A stretch of 64,000 nt of DNA from SVTX01 sp045602385 (GTDB lineage: Bacteria; Bacillota; Clostridia; Oscillospirales; CAG-272): assembly GCA_045602385.1 (NCBI GenBank), contig JAZSBL010000010.1:1-64000 (forward strand), written 5' to 3'. The notes under the pieces are model-generated. The model searched no databases and was not told the origin of the DNA. It worked only from the letters and a program-made list of their open reading frames with translations. Shown piece after piece: positions 22,711 through 32,274 of this stretch (position 1 is the stretch's first letter; every line of letters starts with the position of its first letter). The position numbers were made by a program, and so were the translations under genes.

Positions 22711-24447
22711 TTATATACGCTCTGTCTTCTTTAAGCAGATAAGCGAGAACGCGCTTCCAAGCACGCTTCTTGCCGCCTCCGTAAGCTTTATTCTCGTCTG
22801 TCTGACCTTTTCGTCCTGCTCATTCGCGATACGGCACTCGTGGTAGAATTTGTTGAATGCCACCGCAACGTCAAGAATAAATCTTGTGATGACCGAGGGC
22901 TCGTAATCCCTTATAGCGGCGAGGACTCTCTCCTCGTACTGCGCCATAGTCTTAAGAAGCGTTGCTTCCTCCTCGGTGGTGATAACTATATCGTCCGAAA
23001 GCTCTACGTCCTTTACCTTTTCAAGCACCGAGCAGGTTCTTGCATAGGTGTACTGAACGTAAGGTCCTGTGTTACCGTCAAAGCTGAGTGCGTCCTCAAG
23101 GTTGAAGTTTATATCCTTGATGCGGTTATTTGTAAGGTAATAGAACACTACCGCGCCGACGCCTACCGCCTCCGCGATATCGTCTCTGCCCTTGAGGTCG
23201 GGGTTCTTCTCCTCCATGATTCCCTTTACCTTCTCTATCGCCTGGGCGAAGAGATCCTTCAAGAGAACTACGTTACCGGTTCTCGTCGCAAGCTTTGCGC
23301 CGTTGAGGGAAACCGTACCGTAGGGGATATGCACAAGCTGATCGTACCAATCGTATCCCATAAGCTCCACGACCTTGAACCACTGCTTGAAGTGGAGTAT
23401 CTGCTGTGTGCTTGTTACGTAGATGCACTTATCAAAGCCGTAATGCTCTTTTCTGTAAACTGCCGCCGCGATGTCACGCGTAGGATAAAGAGTTGAGCCG
23501 TCGCGCTTCAAAATAAGGCATGGGGGCATTCCGTATTCCTCAAGATCAACGATAGACGCGCCGTCGTCGATCTTCATAAGTCCGCTCTCGCGGAGCTTTT
23601 CGACCTGCGCGGGCATCTTATCGGTATAGAAGCTTTCGCCCTTATAGCTATCGAACTCTATGCCGAGCTGCTTATATGTTTTTTCGTACTCTGCAAGGCT
23701 TATCTCAACGAACCACTTCCAAAGCGCGATATTCTCCTCGTCGCCGATCTCCATCTTGTGGAATTCCTCTCTTGCCCGGTCTGCAAGATCACCTCTTGCG
23801 GGGATTCCGTTTTCCTCGTCGCCCTTGATGGTATTATTGATGCGAACGTAAAGCTCTACGAGCTTATCAATTCCGCCCTCCTCGATCTGCTCCTTATTGC
23901 CCCATAGCTTGTATGCAACGATGAGCTTACCGAACTGTGTTCCCCAGTCGCCGAGATAGTTGATGCCGATGCACTTATATCCCGCAAACTCGTGCAGTCT
24001 TTTAAGCGCGTGACCTATGACGGTAGTACCAAGGTGGCCTATGTGGAAGGGCTTTGCTACGTTGGGAGATGAGTAGTCGAGAACGACCGTCTTTCCCTTA
24101 CCCATATCGGGCGCGCCGTAGTTTTCCTTCTTTTCAAGTATCTCGGGAAGAATGTAAGCTCCGAGATATTCGTTTGATATCTTGATGTTGAGATATCCGT
24201 TTACCGCCTCTGCAGAGCCTATCGCTCCACCCTCAAGCTCCTCGGCGATCGTAGCCGCGATCTGAACGGGTGAGCGGCGAAGCGCGCGTGAAAGCTTAAA
24301 GCAAGGGAAAGCAAGGTCTCCCATGCCGGCATCCGGGGGATATTCAAGCATCGCAGCGATATCCGCGGCGCTTATTTCCGCGTCGGGATTGATCTTCCTT
24401 ACGCCGTCATATATCTTTTCGGCGATCTGTAATTTGATTTTTAACAT
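22711..24447 (-). CDS. argS: Arginyl-tRNA synthetase
   Basis: 578 residues. Class I enzyme that charges tRNA-Arg. N-terminal Add-1 domain, then the HIGH motif (FHIGHLGTT, about 140), the KMSKS-like loop LATRTGNV, and a C-terminal DALR anticodon-binding domain. AGAGG precedes the start; a clear promoter is upstream. Confidence 0.97.
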   Translation of the reverse strand: MLKIKLQIAEKIYDGVRKINPDAEISAADIAAMLEYPPDAGMGDLAFPCFKLSRALRRSPVQIAATIAEELEGGAIGSAEAVNGYLNIKISNEYLGAYILPEILEKKENYGAPDMGKGKTVVLDYSSPNVAKPFHIGHLGTTVIGHALKRLHEFAGYKCIGINYLGDWGTQFGKLIVAYKLWGNKEQIEEGGIDKLVELYVRINNTIKGDEENGIPARGDLADRAREEFHKMEIGDEENIALWKWFVEISLAEYEKTYKQLGIEFDSYKGESFYTDKMPAQVEKLRESGLMKIDDGASIVDLEEYGMPPCLILKRDGSTLYPTRDIAAAVYRKEHYGFDKCIYVTSTQQILHFKQWFKVVELMGYDWYDQLVHIPYGTVSLNGAKLATRTGNVVLLKDLFAQAIEKVKGIMEEKNPDLKGRDDIAEAVGVGAVVFYYLTNNRIKDINFNLEDALSFDGNTGPYVQYTYARTCSVLEKVKDVELSDDIVITTEEEATLLKTMAQYEERVLAAIRDYEPSVITRFILDVAVAFNKFYHECRIANEQDEKVRQTRIKLTEAARSVLGSAFSLICLKKTERI

Positions 24448-24481
24448 TTATTTTAACCTCTTGTTTTTTTGCAACCTTGAT

Positions 24482-24510
24482 ATTATATCACACATATCGC
24501 ATGATTTCAA
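24482..24510 (-). promoter_or_regulatory. Promoter of argS-yebC
   Basis: On the minus strand: TTGAAA (24505-24510), 17 nt ending in TGTGA, TATAAT (24482-24487). Confidence 0.8.
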
Positions 24511-24529
24511 TACTAATATTAAATTTATA

Positions 24530-26203
24530 TTACTCGTTTTTATTTTCAAGCATATCGCGTGCCGCCTGTCTTTGCGATTCGGTGATACTTATACCGCCAA
24601 GTATTCGCGCCGCTTCCTCAATTCGCTCCTCGTATGACAGCTCTCTGATGCTTGTATACGCCCTGCCGTCTATCTCCTGCTTGGAGATCAGGAAATGGTT
24701 GTCCGCAAGCGTTGCTATCTGCGCGGAATGCGTTACGCATATGACCTGACCCGCTCCCGCGATCGAATGTAGCTTTACACCTATCTTTCGCGAGGTCTTT
24801 CCCGAAATTCCCGTGTCTATCTCGTCGTAAACCGAGCAGGTTACACCGTCTTTTTCGTTAAGAACGCTCTTGATTGAGAGCATTATTCTTGCCATCTCTC
24901 CACCCGACGCGATCTCACTCATTGGCATGAGCGGCTCACCGGGGTTGGTTGCGACCATGAACTCTATCTTATCTGCGCCGTGAGAGTTAAGCTCGTCCGC
25001 TTTGCCGAGCGCTATCTCAAATACTACCTTTGGCATATCGAGATAGGATAGTACATCCACTATCTCTCGCGAAGCGTTCTTTGCCGCAGCAGTTCTCTTT
25101 TTTGTAAGCTCATCCGCTGCCGCGCGGGCCTTTTTCTCAAGAAGCTTTATCTCTTCTCTGTACTTCTCCGCATTCTCGTCGGACAGCTCAATGGAATCAA
25201 GCTCTGCTACCGCTTTATCCCTGAATGCGAGAATTGCCTTTATGTCCTTGCCGTAGCGCTTTTTGAGCGAGGATATTACCTCAAGCCTTGACTCGATCTT
25301 ATCAAGCCTTGCGTCTGCGTCCTCGGAGTCGATATCCGAGAGCGCCTTGACCTCGTCTGCAACGTCCGCTACCTCGTAGCTCATCTCCATGAGCTTTTCG
25401 GCGAGTGGGGCGGCATCGGGTACTACATCTGCTATCTTACCCAGCGACTCGGATGCGCGCGAGAGCATATATGCTACGTCACCGCCTCGCTCACCGCCGC
25501 TGAGCACTCTGTCTGCAAAATTTATGTGCTTATTGATTTTTTCTATATTCTTAAGACGAAGCTTCTCAGATTCAAGCGCCTCTTCCTCTCCGTCCTTCAG
25601 TCTTTTGGAATCGATATCCTTGATCTGGTATTCAAGCATATCGCGCCTTCTCGCCTTCTCCTCTTCGTCGGTGTCTAGAGCGGAAAGCTTGCGCTTTGTT
25701 TCCTCAAGCGCGCGGTAGATCTCTTTGTATGTATCTCTCTCGCCCATGCACTCACCGTAGGAATCGACGAGGTCAAAATAGGCGTTTTTGTTAAACAGTA
25801 TCTTACTGTCGTTTTGTCCGTGGATGGAAATGAGCAATCTTGCCACATCGCGAAGCGCGGTGCGCGTGACCGTTCTGCCGTTTATGCGGTTTGCTGTTTT
25901 GCCATCCGCCGTGAGCTTGCAGCTGATTATCAGTTCTCCGCCCTCGGTATCTATGCCAAGCTCGGATAGCTTATCCGTGATCTCCTCCGACAAGCCGTCA
26001 AATACCGCCTCCGAGATCGCATAGGCTTCGCCTGAGCGAATCACATCTCTTGTGACTCTTGCGCCGGTGAGCATATTTATACTGTCTATCATGACCGATT
26101 TGCCCGCTCCGGTCTCACCTGTAAGAACGGTAAATCCCGATCCGAAATCGATATCCGCCCGCTTGACAACGGCTATATTTTCAATATGCAGGCTTCTTAG
26201 CAT
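24530..26203 (-). CDS. recN: DNA repair protein RecN
   Basis: 557 residues from the chosen start. SMC-like ATPase that acts early at double-strand breaks. Walker A GETGAGKS (29-36), long coiled coils (about 155-390), the ABC signature EIASGGEMARIML and Walker B CSVYDEIDTG. The ATG at 26203 has GGGAGGG upstream and gives the usual start LRSLHIENIAVV; the frame is open 11 codons further. Last gene of the nusB operon, after argR. Confidence 0.96.
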   Translation of the reverse strand: MLRSLHIENIAVVKRADIDFGSGFTVLTGETGAGKSVMIDSINMLTGARVTRDVIRSGEAYAISEAVFDGLSEEITDKLSELGIDTEGGELIISCKLTADGKTANRINGRTVTRTALRDVARLLISIHGQNDSKILFNKNAYFDLVDSYGECMGERDTYKEIYRALEETKRKLSALDTDEEEKARRRDMLEYQIKDIDSKRLKDGEEEALESEKLRLKNIEKINKHINFADRVLSGGERGGDVAYMLSRASESLGKIADVVPDAAPLAEKLMEMSYEVADVADEVKALSDIDSEDADARLDKIESRLEVISSLKKRYGKDIKAILAFRDKAVAELDSIELSDENAEKYREEIKLLEKKARAAADELTKKRTAAAKNASREIVDVLSYLDMPKVVFEIALGKADELNSHGADKIEFMVATNPGEPLMPMSEIASGGEMARIMLSIKSVLNEKDGVTCSVYDEIDTGISGKTSRKIGVKLHSIAGAGQVICVTHSAQIATLADNHFLISKQEIDGRAYTSIRELSYEERIEEAARILGGISITESQRQAARDMLENKNE

Positions 26204-26236
26204 AACACGCCCTCCCTTCGCTGATTTTTGTGTCAA

Positions 26237-26695
26237 TTAAAGCGCGATAACGCTCTTGAATTTCTCCGCAGTTGCAAGTGCCGCGTCGTTATCGGGGGTT
26301 ATTACGATGATAGTATCATCGCCCGCAACGCTGCCGAGTATATTATTATCCGGCATGCGGTCGATAAAGGTTGCAACCGCCCCCGCCATACCCGGTGTTG
26401 TCCTGAACACTACTATGTTCTGCGCACAGGTTATGCTTATAACCGTTTCAACTATCGGGTTTCTGAGTAAGCTTACGCCGCCCACGCCGTTCTTCGACAT
26501 ACGGGATACAACGTATTTATATGAGCCTCCGGGGGTTGCTACCTTAACGAGATCAAGGTCCCTGATATCTCTTGATACCGTTGCCTGGGTTACCTTATAT
26601 CCCTCCACGTTAAGCATATCGATAAGATCATCCTGAGTGTTTATCTCGTATTTTGTGATAAGCTCAATGATTTTTTCCTGTCTTCCCTTTTTCAT
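26237..26695 (-). CDS. argR: Arginine repressor/activator ArgR
   Basis: 152 residues. Winged helix N-terminus (RQEKIIELITKYEINTQDDL) and a C-terminal hexamerisation and arginine-binding domain with VAGDDTIIVI. It controls arginine synthesis and catabolism. Its place beside recN is conserved in Bacillota. No ARG-box was recognised in the window. Confidence 0.95.
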   Translation of the reverse strand: MKKGRQEKIIELITKYEINTQDDLIDMLNVEGYKVTQATVSRDIRDLDLVKVATPGGSYKYVVSRMSKNGVGGVSLLRNPIVETVISITCAQNIVVFRTTPGMAGAVATFIDRMPDNNILGSVAGDDTIIVITPDNDAALATAEKFKSVIAL

Positions 26696-26711
26696 TCTTC
26701 ATCTCCGAATT

Positions 26712-27599
26712 TTATTTAATATCATTCATTTTTTGTCTGAGTCTGTCGTAAAAGCTATACTCGTTAAGTCTTATAAAGCTGGTAACGAGCGGTGATCGGG
26801 TAACCTTTATTCTCTCGCCTATCGCAAGCTCGTAATTCACTCTTCCGTCAACGGTCAAAAAGAGAGTTTTTTCTCGCGGGCAATTGTTCTTTATCTCGAT
26901 ATTCGCGCTGTCCGAGAAGATAAGCGGTCTGGCGGTCAAGGAATGGGGGCATATGGGAGTGACGCAAAGACAATTCAGTCTTGGGTCAACTATTGCGCCT
27001 CCCGCCGCAAGCGAATATGCGGTCGAGCCCGTAGGAGTTGAGATTATCATACCGTCCGAACGGTAATTTCCTATTGAAACTCCGCCCTCGTATAGCTCTG
27101 TATCAACTATTCTTGAAATTGAACCGTTTGAAAGCACCGCGTCGTTAAGCGCGTATTCGTTCTTTCTTACACTTCCCTCTGTATTGATGATCTCAATGTT
27201 TATCATCGAGCGTGTTTCGATCCTGTAATCTCCCGAAACGATCCTCTCAAGCTTGTCTATCTCGCCAAGCTCAAGCTCCGCCATATATCCGAGTCTGCCG
27301 AGGTTAAGACCGAGTATATAGGTGCCGTGGGGTGCGGCGCGTCGCGCCGACTCCAGTATCGTTCCGTCACCGCCGAGAACGATCACCGCGTCAACGGCAC
27401 TATACGCCTCCTCAGCCTGAAGATAAGTAAACTCTATCTTGTTTTTATTGTGTCTGTAAAGTCTGTCCTTATTATAGAAAAGCGTACATATCTCACAACC
27501 GAGCCCCTTGAGCTTTTCGGCAACTCGCACAGCCGCGTTTGCCTTGTCATATATGTTGAAATTTGTGATTATAAGTACCTTCTTAATGGGTCTTTCCAT
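26712..27599 (-). CDS. nadK: NAD kinase
   Basis: 295 residues. It phosphorylates NAD to NADP. LGGDGT (75-80) carries the catalytic Asp, and STPTGSTAYSLAAGG is the second family motif. It overlaps nothing; the gap to argR is 16 nt. Ribosome binding site AAGGGC is modest. Confidence 0.96.
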   Translation of the reverse strand: MERPIKKVLIITNFNIYDKANAAVRVAEKLKGLGCEICTLFYNKDRLYRHNKNKIEFTYLQAEEAYSAVDAVIVLGGDGTILESARRAAPHGTYILGLNLGRLGYMAELELGEIDKLERIVSGDYRIETRSMINIEIINTEGSVRKNEYALNDAVLSNGSISRIVDTELYEGGVSIGNYRSDGMIISTPTGSTAYSLAAGGAIVDPRLNCLCVTPICPHSLTARPLIFSDSANIEIKNNCPREKTLFLTVDGRVNYELAIGERIKVTRSPLVTSFIRLNEYSFYDRLRQKMNDIK

Positions 27600-27625
27600 G
27601 ATATAGCCCTTCTTTTTTGATGTAG

Positions 27626-28405
27626 TTATCTCTTAGAGATCTCTCTGATCCCCATTTTATCATTTTTATTTTCAACCGGCTCGCCTACCCTTACAAAGCA
27701 TGCGAGATATTCGCGGTTGCCATCCCCACCCTCTATGGGGGATGGGATAACACCTTGCGCGCAAAGTCCGTGCAGTCCGGCAGATTCAAGCACGCGCAAT
27801 ATTGCCGCCTCTCTGTCCTTTGCGTCCTTAACGATACCCTTTTTACCAAGCGCCTGCTTGCCCGCCTCAAACTGCGGCTTTATAAGCGAAATATAGACTC
27901 CGCCCTCCCGAAGTGTCCTTGCTACTCCGCCGTGCAAGAGCGTTTGAGATATAAACGATACGTCCATGACGGCTATGTCGAAAACACCAAAGTCCTCCGC
28001 CTTGAGCTCACGGGCGTTATATCCCTCGATATTGGTAACTCTTTCGTCCTCCGCTATCTTGGCGTGGAGCTGTCCTCTGCCCGAATCGACACAATAAACG
28101 CTTGCCGCGCCGTTCTGCAAGAGGCAATCTGTAAATCCGCCTGTCGAAGCCCCGACGTCGATGCATCTTTTGCCTGCAACGTCAATATTGAACGCCGCAA
28201 GTGCCGCCTCAAGCTTAAGTCCGCCGCGGCTGACGTATTTATCGGTCTCTGTTATCTCTACCGTATGCTCCTCGCCCCATATCTCCTCAGAGGCCTTTTT
28301 GACTGTCTTTCCGTCGACAAGCACCTTGCCCTCCGAGATAAGCCTCGCGGCGCGAGTTCTGCTCTCAACAAAGCCGTATACGGTCAGAAAGCTGTCCGCT
28401 CTCAT
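27626..28405 (-). CDS. tlyA: TlyA-family rRNA 2'-O-methyltransferase
   Basis: 259 residues. An N-terminal S4 domain (about 4-62) and a FtsJ-like methyltransferase domain: CIDVGASTGGFTDCLLQ binds SAM. Members methylate cytidine ribose in 16S and 23S rRNA; older annotation as hemolysin is not supported. Its start overlaps the stop of the upstream PAP2-like gene (ATGA type), which implies coupling. Confidence 0.93.
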   Translation of the reverse strand: MRADSFLTVYGFVESRTRAARLISEGKVLVDGKTVKKASEEIWGEEHTVEITETDKYVSRGGLKLEAALAAFNIDVAGKRCIDVGASTGGFTDCLLQNGAASVYCVDSGRGQLHAKIAEDERVTNIEGYNARELKAEDFGVFDIAVMDVSFISQTLLHGGVARTLREGGVYISLIKPQFEAGKQALGKKGIVKDAKDREAAILRVLESAGLHGLCAQGVIPSPIEGGDGNREYLACFVRVGEPVENKNDKMGIREISKR

Positions 28406-28890
28406 GCAAACACTCCAAATGCGGGAATAAGCGACATAAGAAGCGCAACGACAAGTCCTACTGCCGCGCCTGCGTATACCTGCAACGGAGTATGTCCCGC
28501 AAGCTCACTGAACGCCTTTTGTGTATGCTCTACGTCCTTAGACTCCAAAAGCTCCTTGAAAATCATGTTGAGTGCCTTCGCATGCTCTCCGACCTGCCGT
28601 CTCATTCCCATAGCGTCTCTTATTACTACCATGGCAAGGATAAAGCTTATTGCAAAATACCCCGATCCAAGTCCGTATTTAACACCGCAGGAGGTGAGAA
28701 GTCCGATTACCGCCGCAGTGTGCGACGAAGGCATTCCACCCGTTCCGAAAAGAAACTCGGTTACGGTAAATTTCTTTATTTTGAATATACCGGTTATCGC
28801 CTTAAGTATCTGGGCGACTACCCAGCCTGTTCCCGCGCTGACAAGACAGTAGTTTGTCGCCATGTCGCGCAATGCATTTAAAAATTCCAT
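28402..28890 (-). CDS. Divergent PAP2-family membrane protein (DUF212)
   Basis: 162 residues with about four membrane segments. GGMPSSHTAAV and IRDAMGMRRQVGEHA are the DUF212 signatures, related to PAP2 phosphatases but with altered active sites. Possible role in lipid or undecaprenyl phosphate metabolism. Located between ispA and tlyA in many Clostridia. Confidence 0.88.
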   Translation of the reverse strand: MEFLNALRDMATNYCLVSAGTGWVVAQILKAITGIFKIKKFTVTEFLFGTGGMPSSHTAAVIGLLTSCGVKYGLGSGYFAISFILAMVVIRDAMGMRRQVGEHAKALNMIFKELLESKDVEHTQKAFSELAGHTPLQVYAGAAVGLVVALLMSLIPAFGVFA

Positions 28891-28908
28891 TTTATAAATT
28901 CCTTTATC

Positions 28909-29811
28909 TTATTTTGTCCTGTCGCACAAAAATCCGGCAAGACCTACAAGCCTCTCCGAGCCCTCGATATCCTTAATCGCCGCGATCGCATCATCGGTCA
29001 ATTTTTCGGCATAGGCGCGCGCCTCGTCTACTGTAAAGAAGCTCATAAACGTGGTCTTGTTTTTATCCTTGTCGGAGCCGATGCGCTTTCCAAGCTCCTC
29101 GTCAGTTGAGGTTACGTCAAGTATATCGTCTGTTACCTGGAATGCAAGTCCTATCATCTGTGCAAACGCGGTAAGCTTCTCGGTCATCTCGCTATTGGGA
29201 GCATAGCCCGCGGCAAGCGCACCAAGCTGTGCGGACACGCATATCATTGCGCCTGTCTTACCCATATGCAGCTCAACAAGCTGCTTTTCGTCAAGCTTGT
29301 GGCTCTCGCCGTATATGTCCATGACCTGACCCTTTATCATTCCGTAGCTTCCTGCCGCTCCCGCGAGAAGCGCAACGGCAGCAGCCGCGCAATCTCCCGT
29401 AACGTGGGGATTCATTGCGCATACCGCAAAGGCATCTGTGAGAAGTCCGTCTCCCGCCAACGTGGCATATGCCTCGCCGTAGACCTTGTGGTTTGTGGGC
29501 TTGCCGCGTCTTAAGTCGTCGTTATCCATACAAGGCAGGTCGTCGTGGATAAGCGAGTATGTATGCACCATCTCCACGGCGCACGCAAAGGGCAACGCAG
29601 CCTCTGTTTTGCCGCCAAGCAATCTGCAAGACTCAAGCACGAGCGCAGCTCTTACTCTCTTTCCGCCCGAAAGAAGGCTATACCGTTCCGCCTCGTAAAG
29701 CACGGATGTGATGCCCCCCTCTTCGGGATATATCTTTTCAAGCTCCGGAGTGACCGCCTTGACAGATTCATCAAGTACCTCCAAAGCGAGCTTTTTATCA
29801 TATTTAAGCAT
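28909..29811 (-). CDS. ispA: Polyprenyl (farnesyl/geranyl) diphosphate synthase
   Basis: 300 residues. It condenses isopentenyl diphosphate units to farnesyl or geranylgeranyl diphosphate. First Asp-rich motif DDLPCMDNDD, second DDILD; KTGAMI and GKR precede the ends. Short-chain class by length and operon place next to xseB. GAGGT precedes the ATG. Confidence 0.94.
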   Translation of the reverse strand: MLKYDKKLALEVLDESVKAVTPELEKIYPEEGGITSVLYEAERYSLLSGGKRVRAALVLESCRLLGGKTEAALPFACAVEMVHTYSLIHDDLPCMDNDDLRRGKPTNHKVYGEAYATLAGDGLLTDAFAVCAMNPHVTGDCAAAAVALLAGAAGSYGMIKGQVMDIYGESHKLDEKQLVELHMGKTGAMICVSAQLGALAAGYAPNSEMTEKLTAFAQMIGLAFQVTDDILDVTSTDEELGKRIGSDKDKNKTTFMSFFTVDEARAYAEKLTDDAIAAIKDIEGSERLVGLAGFLCDRTK

Positions 29812-29826
29812 TGTTCTACCTCTTAT

Positions 29827-30072
29827 TCAGGAATTGAAGGTGCCTTCGGGAACATCGGCTATCTCTATTTCGCCGTCCTTACCCTGCTGCAATATTCTTA
29901 TTTTTCTCTTTGCCGCCTCAAGCTCCTCGGAGCATTTTGCGACAAGTCCTATGCCCTCCTCATAAAGCTTTAAGGACTTATCAAGCGGGAGCTTTTCCTC
30001 CTCCATCTCCTTGACTATCTCCTCAAGTCTTATCATACAGGACTCTATATCGGTCTTTTTTCTTTCCGCCAT
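29827..30072 (-). CDS. xseB: Exodeoxyribonuclease VII small subunit
   Basis: 81 residues. IESCMIRLEEIVKEMEEEKLPLDKSLKLYEEG family core; forms the nuclease with XseA. It starts 2 nt after the xseA stop. Confidence 0.95.
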   Translation of the reverse strand: MAERKKTDIESCMIRLEEIVKEMEEEKLPLDKSLKLYEEGIGLVAKCSEELEAAKRKIRILQQGKDGEIEIADVPEGTFNS

Positions 30073-30074
30073 AT

Positions 30075-31304
30075 TTATTTTCCCTCATTTCCCTTTTTTA
30101 TTCGTTTCTCGGTCACACTTGCCGAAAGCTCTCCGTCATACAGCTTAACCGTGACGGCATCGCCCTCGTTCACATCATTAACAGAGGAAACCAGCCTTCC
30201 CTCCGCATCCTCCACCACGCTGTATCCGTGTGAAAGCACCGACAATGGATTTGCCGCTTCAAGGCGTGTGCAGATCATTCTGAAATCTGCCTCTACCCTC
30301 TCCATCTTGCTCCTTTGCGCAGAATCAAGTCTGTTTTTAAGCACGGTCAGCGCGCTCTCCTTCTCTCCAAGCCTTCGCATTGGAGAATGAAGCTCAACGC
30401 TCTTTTTCATTACCTCAAGAGAGCTATCAAGCTTATTTATCTTCCTTGCAATGGCATTGTCACTATTCCCCTTGAGCGTTCTCACTCGATTGAGCAGCTC
30501 CGCCGTATCGGGAAATGCCAGCTCTGCCGCCGCAGACGGCGTTGGAGCGCGAAGGTCTGCCACAAAATCGCATATCGTAAAGTCAGTCTCATGTCCGACT
30601 GCCGATATGACAGGTACATCCGACTCGGCTATCGTGCGTGCCAGGGTCTCGTCATTAAAGCACCAGAGGTCCTCCGCAGAGCCGCCTCCGCGACCGATAA
30701 TGATGACGTCGACCTTATGTCTGTTATTAAAAAACAGTATTCCGCCCGTAAGGCTTCTCGGCGCAAGCTCGCCCTGAACGTAGGACGGATAGATGATTAT
30801 CTCTGTCCCGGGACACCGTCTGCCCGACACGTTGATAATGTCGTGGAGCGCCGCCCCCGAAGCCGAGGTTATTACTCCGACACTCTGCGGAAACTTTGGG
30901 ATAGGCTTTTTTCTTGCAGGGTCGAAAAGTCCCTCTCCGGACAGCTTTCTCTTTAATTGTTCAAACGCAACCGCAAGCGCGCCCGCGCCGTCGGGCTGCA
31001 TATCGTCGATTATTATCTGACAATCCCCACTTACCGTATATGAAGATATTTTTCCGTGGACGACTACCTTCATGCCGCTCTCGGGCATAAACTTCAGTCT
31101 TGCCGCACTGAAGCGGAACATTACCGCGCGCAACGACGAGCTCTCGTCCTTAAGTGAGAAATACATATGTCCCGACGAATAATTGCTCTTGAGGTTGGAT
31201 ATTTCTCCGCGGAGATACACGCTTTGCAAGACCGGACTTGATTCAAGCGTCATCTTTATATATTCATTTAACTGTGTAACGCTGAATACCGCCTTATCCT
31301 GCAT
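30075..31304 (-). CDS. xseA: Exodeoxyribonuclease VII large subunit
   Basis: 409 residues. N-terminal OB-fold (VYLRGEISNLK), then the catalytic core with GRGGGSAEDLWCFND and SAVGHETDFT. It degrades single-stranded DNA from both ends. AAGGAG precedes the ATG; xseB follows at once. Confidence 0.96.
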   Translation of the reverse strand: MQDKAVFSVTQLNEYIKMTLESSPVLQSVYLRGEISNLKSNYSSGHMYFSLKDESSSLRAVMFRFSAARLKFMPESGMKVVVHGKISSYTVSGDCQIIIDDMQPDGAGALAVAFEQLKRKLSGEGLFDPARKKPIPKFPQSVGVITSASGAALHDIINVSGRRCPGTEIIIYPSYVQGELAPRSLTGGILFFNNRHKVDVIIIGRGGGSAEDLWCFNDETLARTIAESDVPVISAVGHETDFTICDFVADLRAPTPSAAAELAFPDTAELLNRVRTLKGNSDNAIARKINKLDSSLEVMKKSVELHSPMRRLGEKESALTVLKNRLDSAQRSKMERVEADFRMICTRLEAANPLSVLSHGYSVVEDAEGRLVSSVNDVNEGDAVTVKLYDGELSASVTEKRIKKGNEGK

Positions 31305-31314
31305 GGCTATCTCC

Positions 31315-32274
31315 TTATAATTTATTCTTCAGGTGCGCTTTTCTTGTCAGGAGCGCTATCCCCGCGGCGTTATCCGCCGAAAACTCGGGCTCCGAGAAAT
31401 ATACGTTTCCAAGCCCCGACAGTCTTTTCGCTATGCGCTTATTGCTCATAACTCCGCCTGCGAAGATAACCGGAATATTACCGTATTGCTCGCGCAGGTT
31501 TTCGCTGAGCTTATAGAGCGTGTCCGCGATAAAATCAAAGCAAAACGCGCTTGTTATCGCTTTATCTCCGCTTTCGCCGTATTTCTTTGCGGCAAGGTTT
31601 TCAAGGCCCGACAAATTACATTCAAGTCCGTGTACCGACACTCGGCTCTTTTGATACGGAATCTCTGCGCAAAGGGCTTCCATCTCTCTGCCGCATGGGA
31701 ATCTAAGTCCCATCATAACGCCGGTTCTGTCTATCGCCTGACCCGCGTTCATATCCTGCGTGCCGCCAATAAGGTCTATTTTCATTCCGTCGGCCGTGGG
31801 TGTGACGAGCAGAAGCTCGGTCGTGCCGCCCGACACGTGGAATGCTGCGAAGGGCTCATTTTTGCAAAGTAGCTCGGTCTGACCCGACGAATAAAGCGCC
31901 GCCATTATATGACCGTCCTGGTGCGAGAAGCGATACCTCTCACACTGCCGTACCGCGCCTATACTCTCCGCCGCCGCAACACCTGACAAAAAGCAAGGCA
32001 TATACGAGCCTTCAACGCTTCTCGGTGTCGCCGAGCATCCTACCGCGACTATCTCGCCGCGATCCTCAGCCTTGAGATACTCCCCAAGAGCGCCCATTAT
32101 CTCAGGCAGGTTCTTGGTGTGGGCAAAGAGCGCGTCGCTCTGCCTAAGTCCTCGCTCCCCCTCTTTAACGGGCAACAGCTTTTTGAGGTTGAGTATCACC
32201 TTGCCGTCCGCATCACAAAGCGCGGCGCTTGTCGTATAGTTGCTGGTGTCTATGCCCAGATAAAGCTCAGGCAT
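31315..32274 (-). CDS. Kae1/TsaD-like protein
   Basis: 319 residues. An ASKHA-fold protein: LYLGIDTSNYTTSAAL start, metal site SHQDGHI where TsaD has the HxEGH form, and FHVSGGTTELLLV where TsaD has HVSGGHT. It is probably a paralogue of the t6A tRNA enzyme TsaD, with altered motifs and unknown role, rather than TsaD itself. It overlaps nusB by 8 nt and precedes xseA, a conserved position in Clostridia. Confidence 0.8.
   Translation of the reverse strand: MPELYLGIDTSNYTTSAALCDADGKVILNLKKLLPVKEGERGLRQSDALFAHTKNLPEIMGALGEYLKAEDRGEIVAVGCSATPRSVEGSYMPCFLSGVAAAESIGAVRQCERYRFSHQDGHIMAALYSSGQTELLCKNEPFAAFHVSGGTTELLLVTPTADGMKIDLIGGTQDMNAGQAIDRTGVMMGLRFPCGREMEALCAEIPYQKSRVSVHGLECNLSGLENLAAKKYGESGDKAITSAFCFDFIADTLYKLSENLREQYGNIPVIFAGGVMSNKRIAKRLSGLGNVYFSEPEFSADNAAGIALLTRKAHLKNKL

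Noticed and set aside
22840..23496. Long open frame (218 codons) opposite argS
   Set aside because: It is a shadow of the argS codon pattern; it has no ribosome binding site or promoter and no family features.
27626..28405. Hemolysin
   Set aside because: TlyA proteins were once named so; the sequence shows an S4 domain and an rRNA methyltransferase.
27755..28852. 365-codon open frame on the plus strand across tlyA and the PAP2-like gene
   Set aside because: It is antisense to two well-supported genes, and its composition (Cys- and Arg-rich) is typical of shadow frames.
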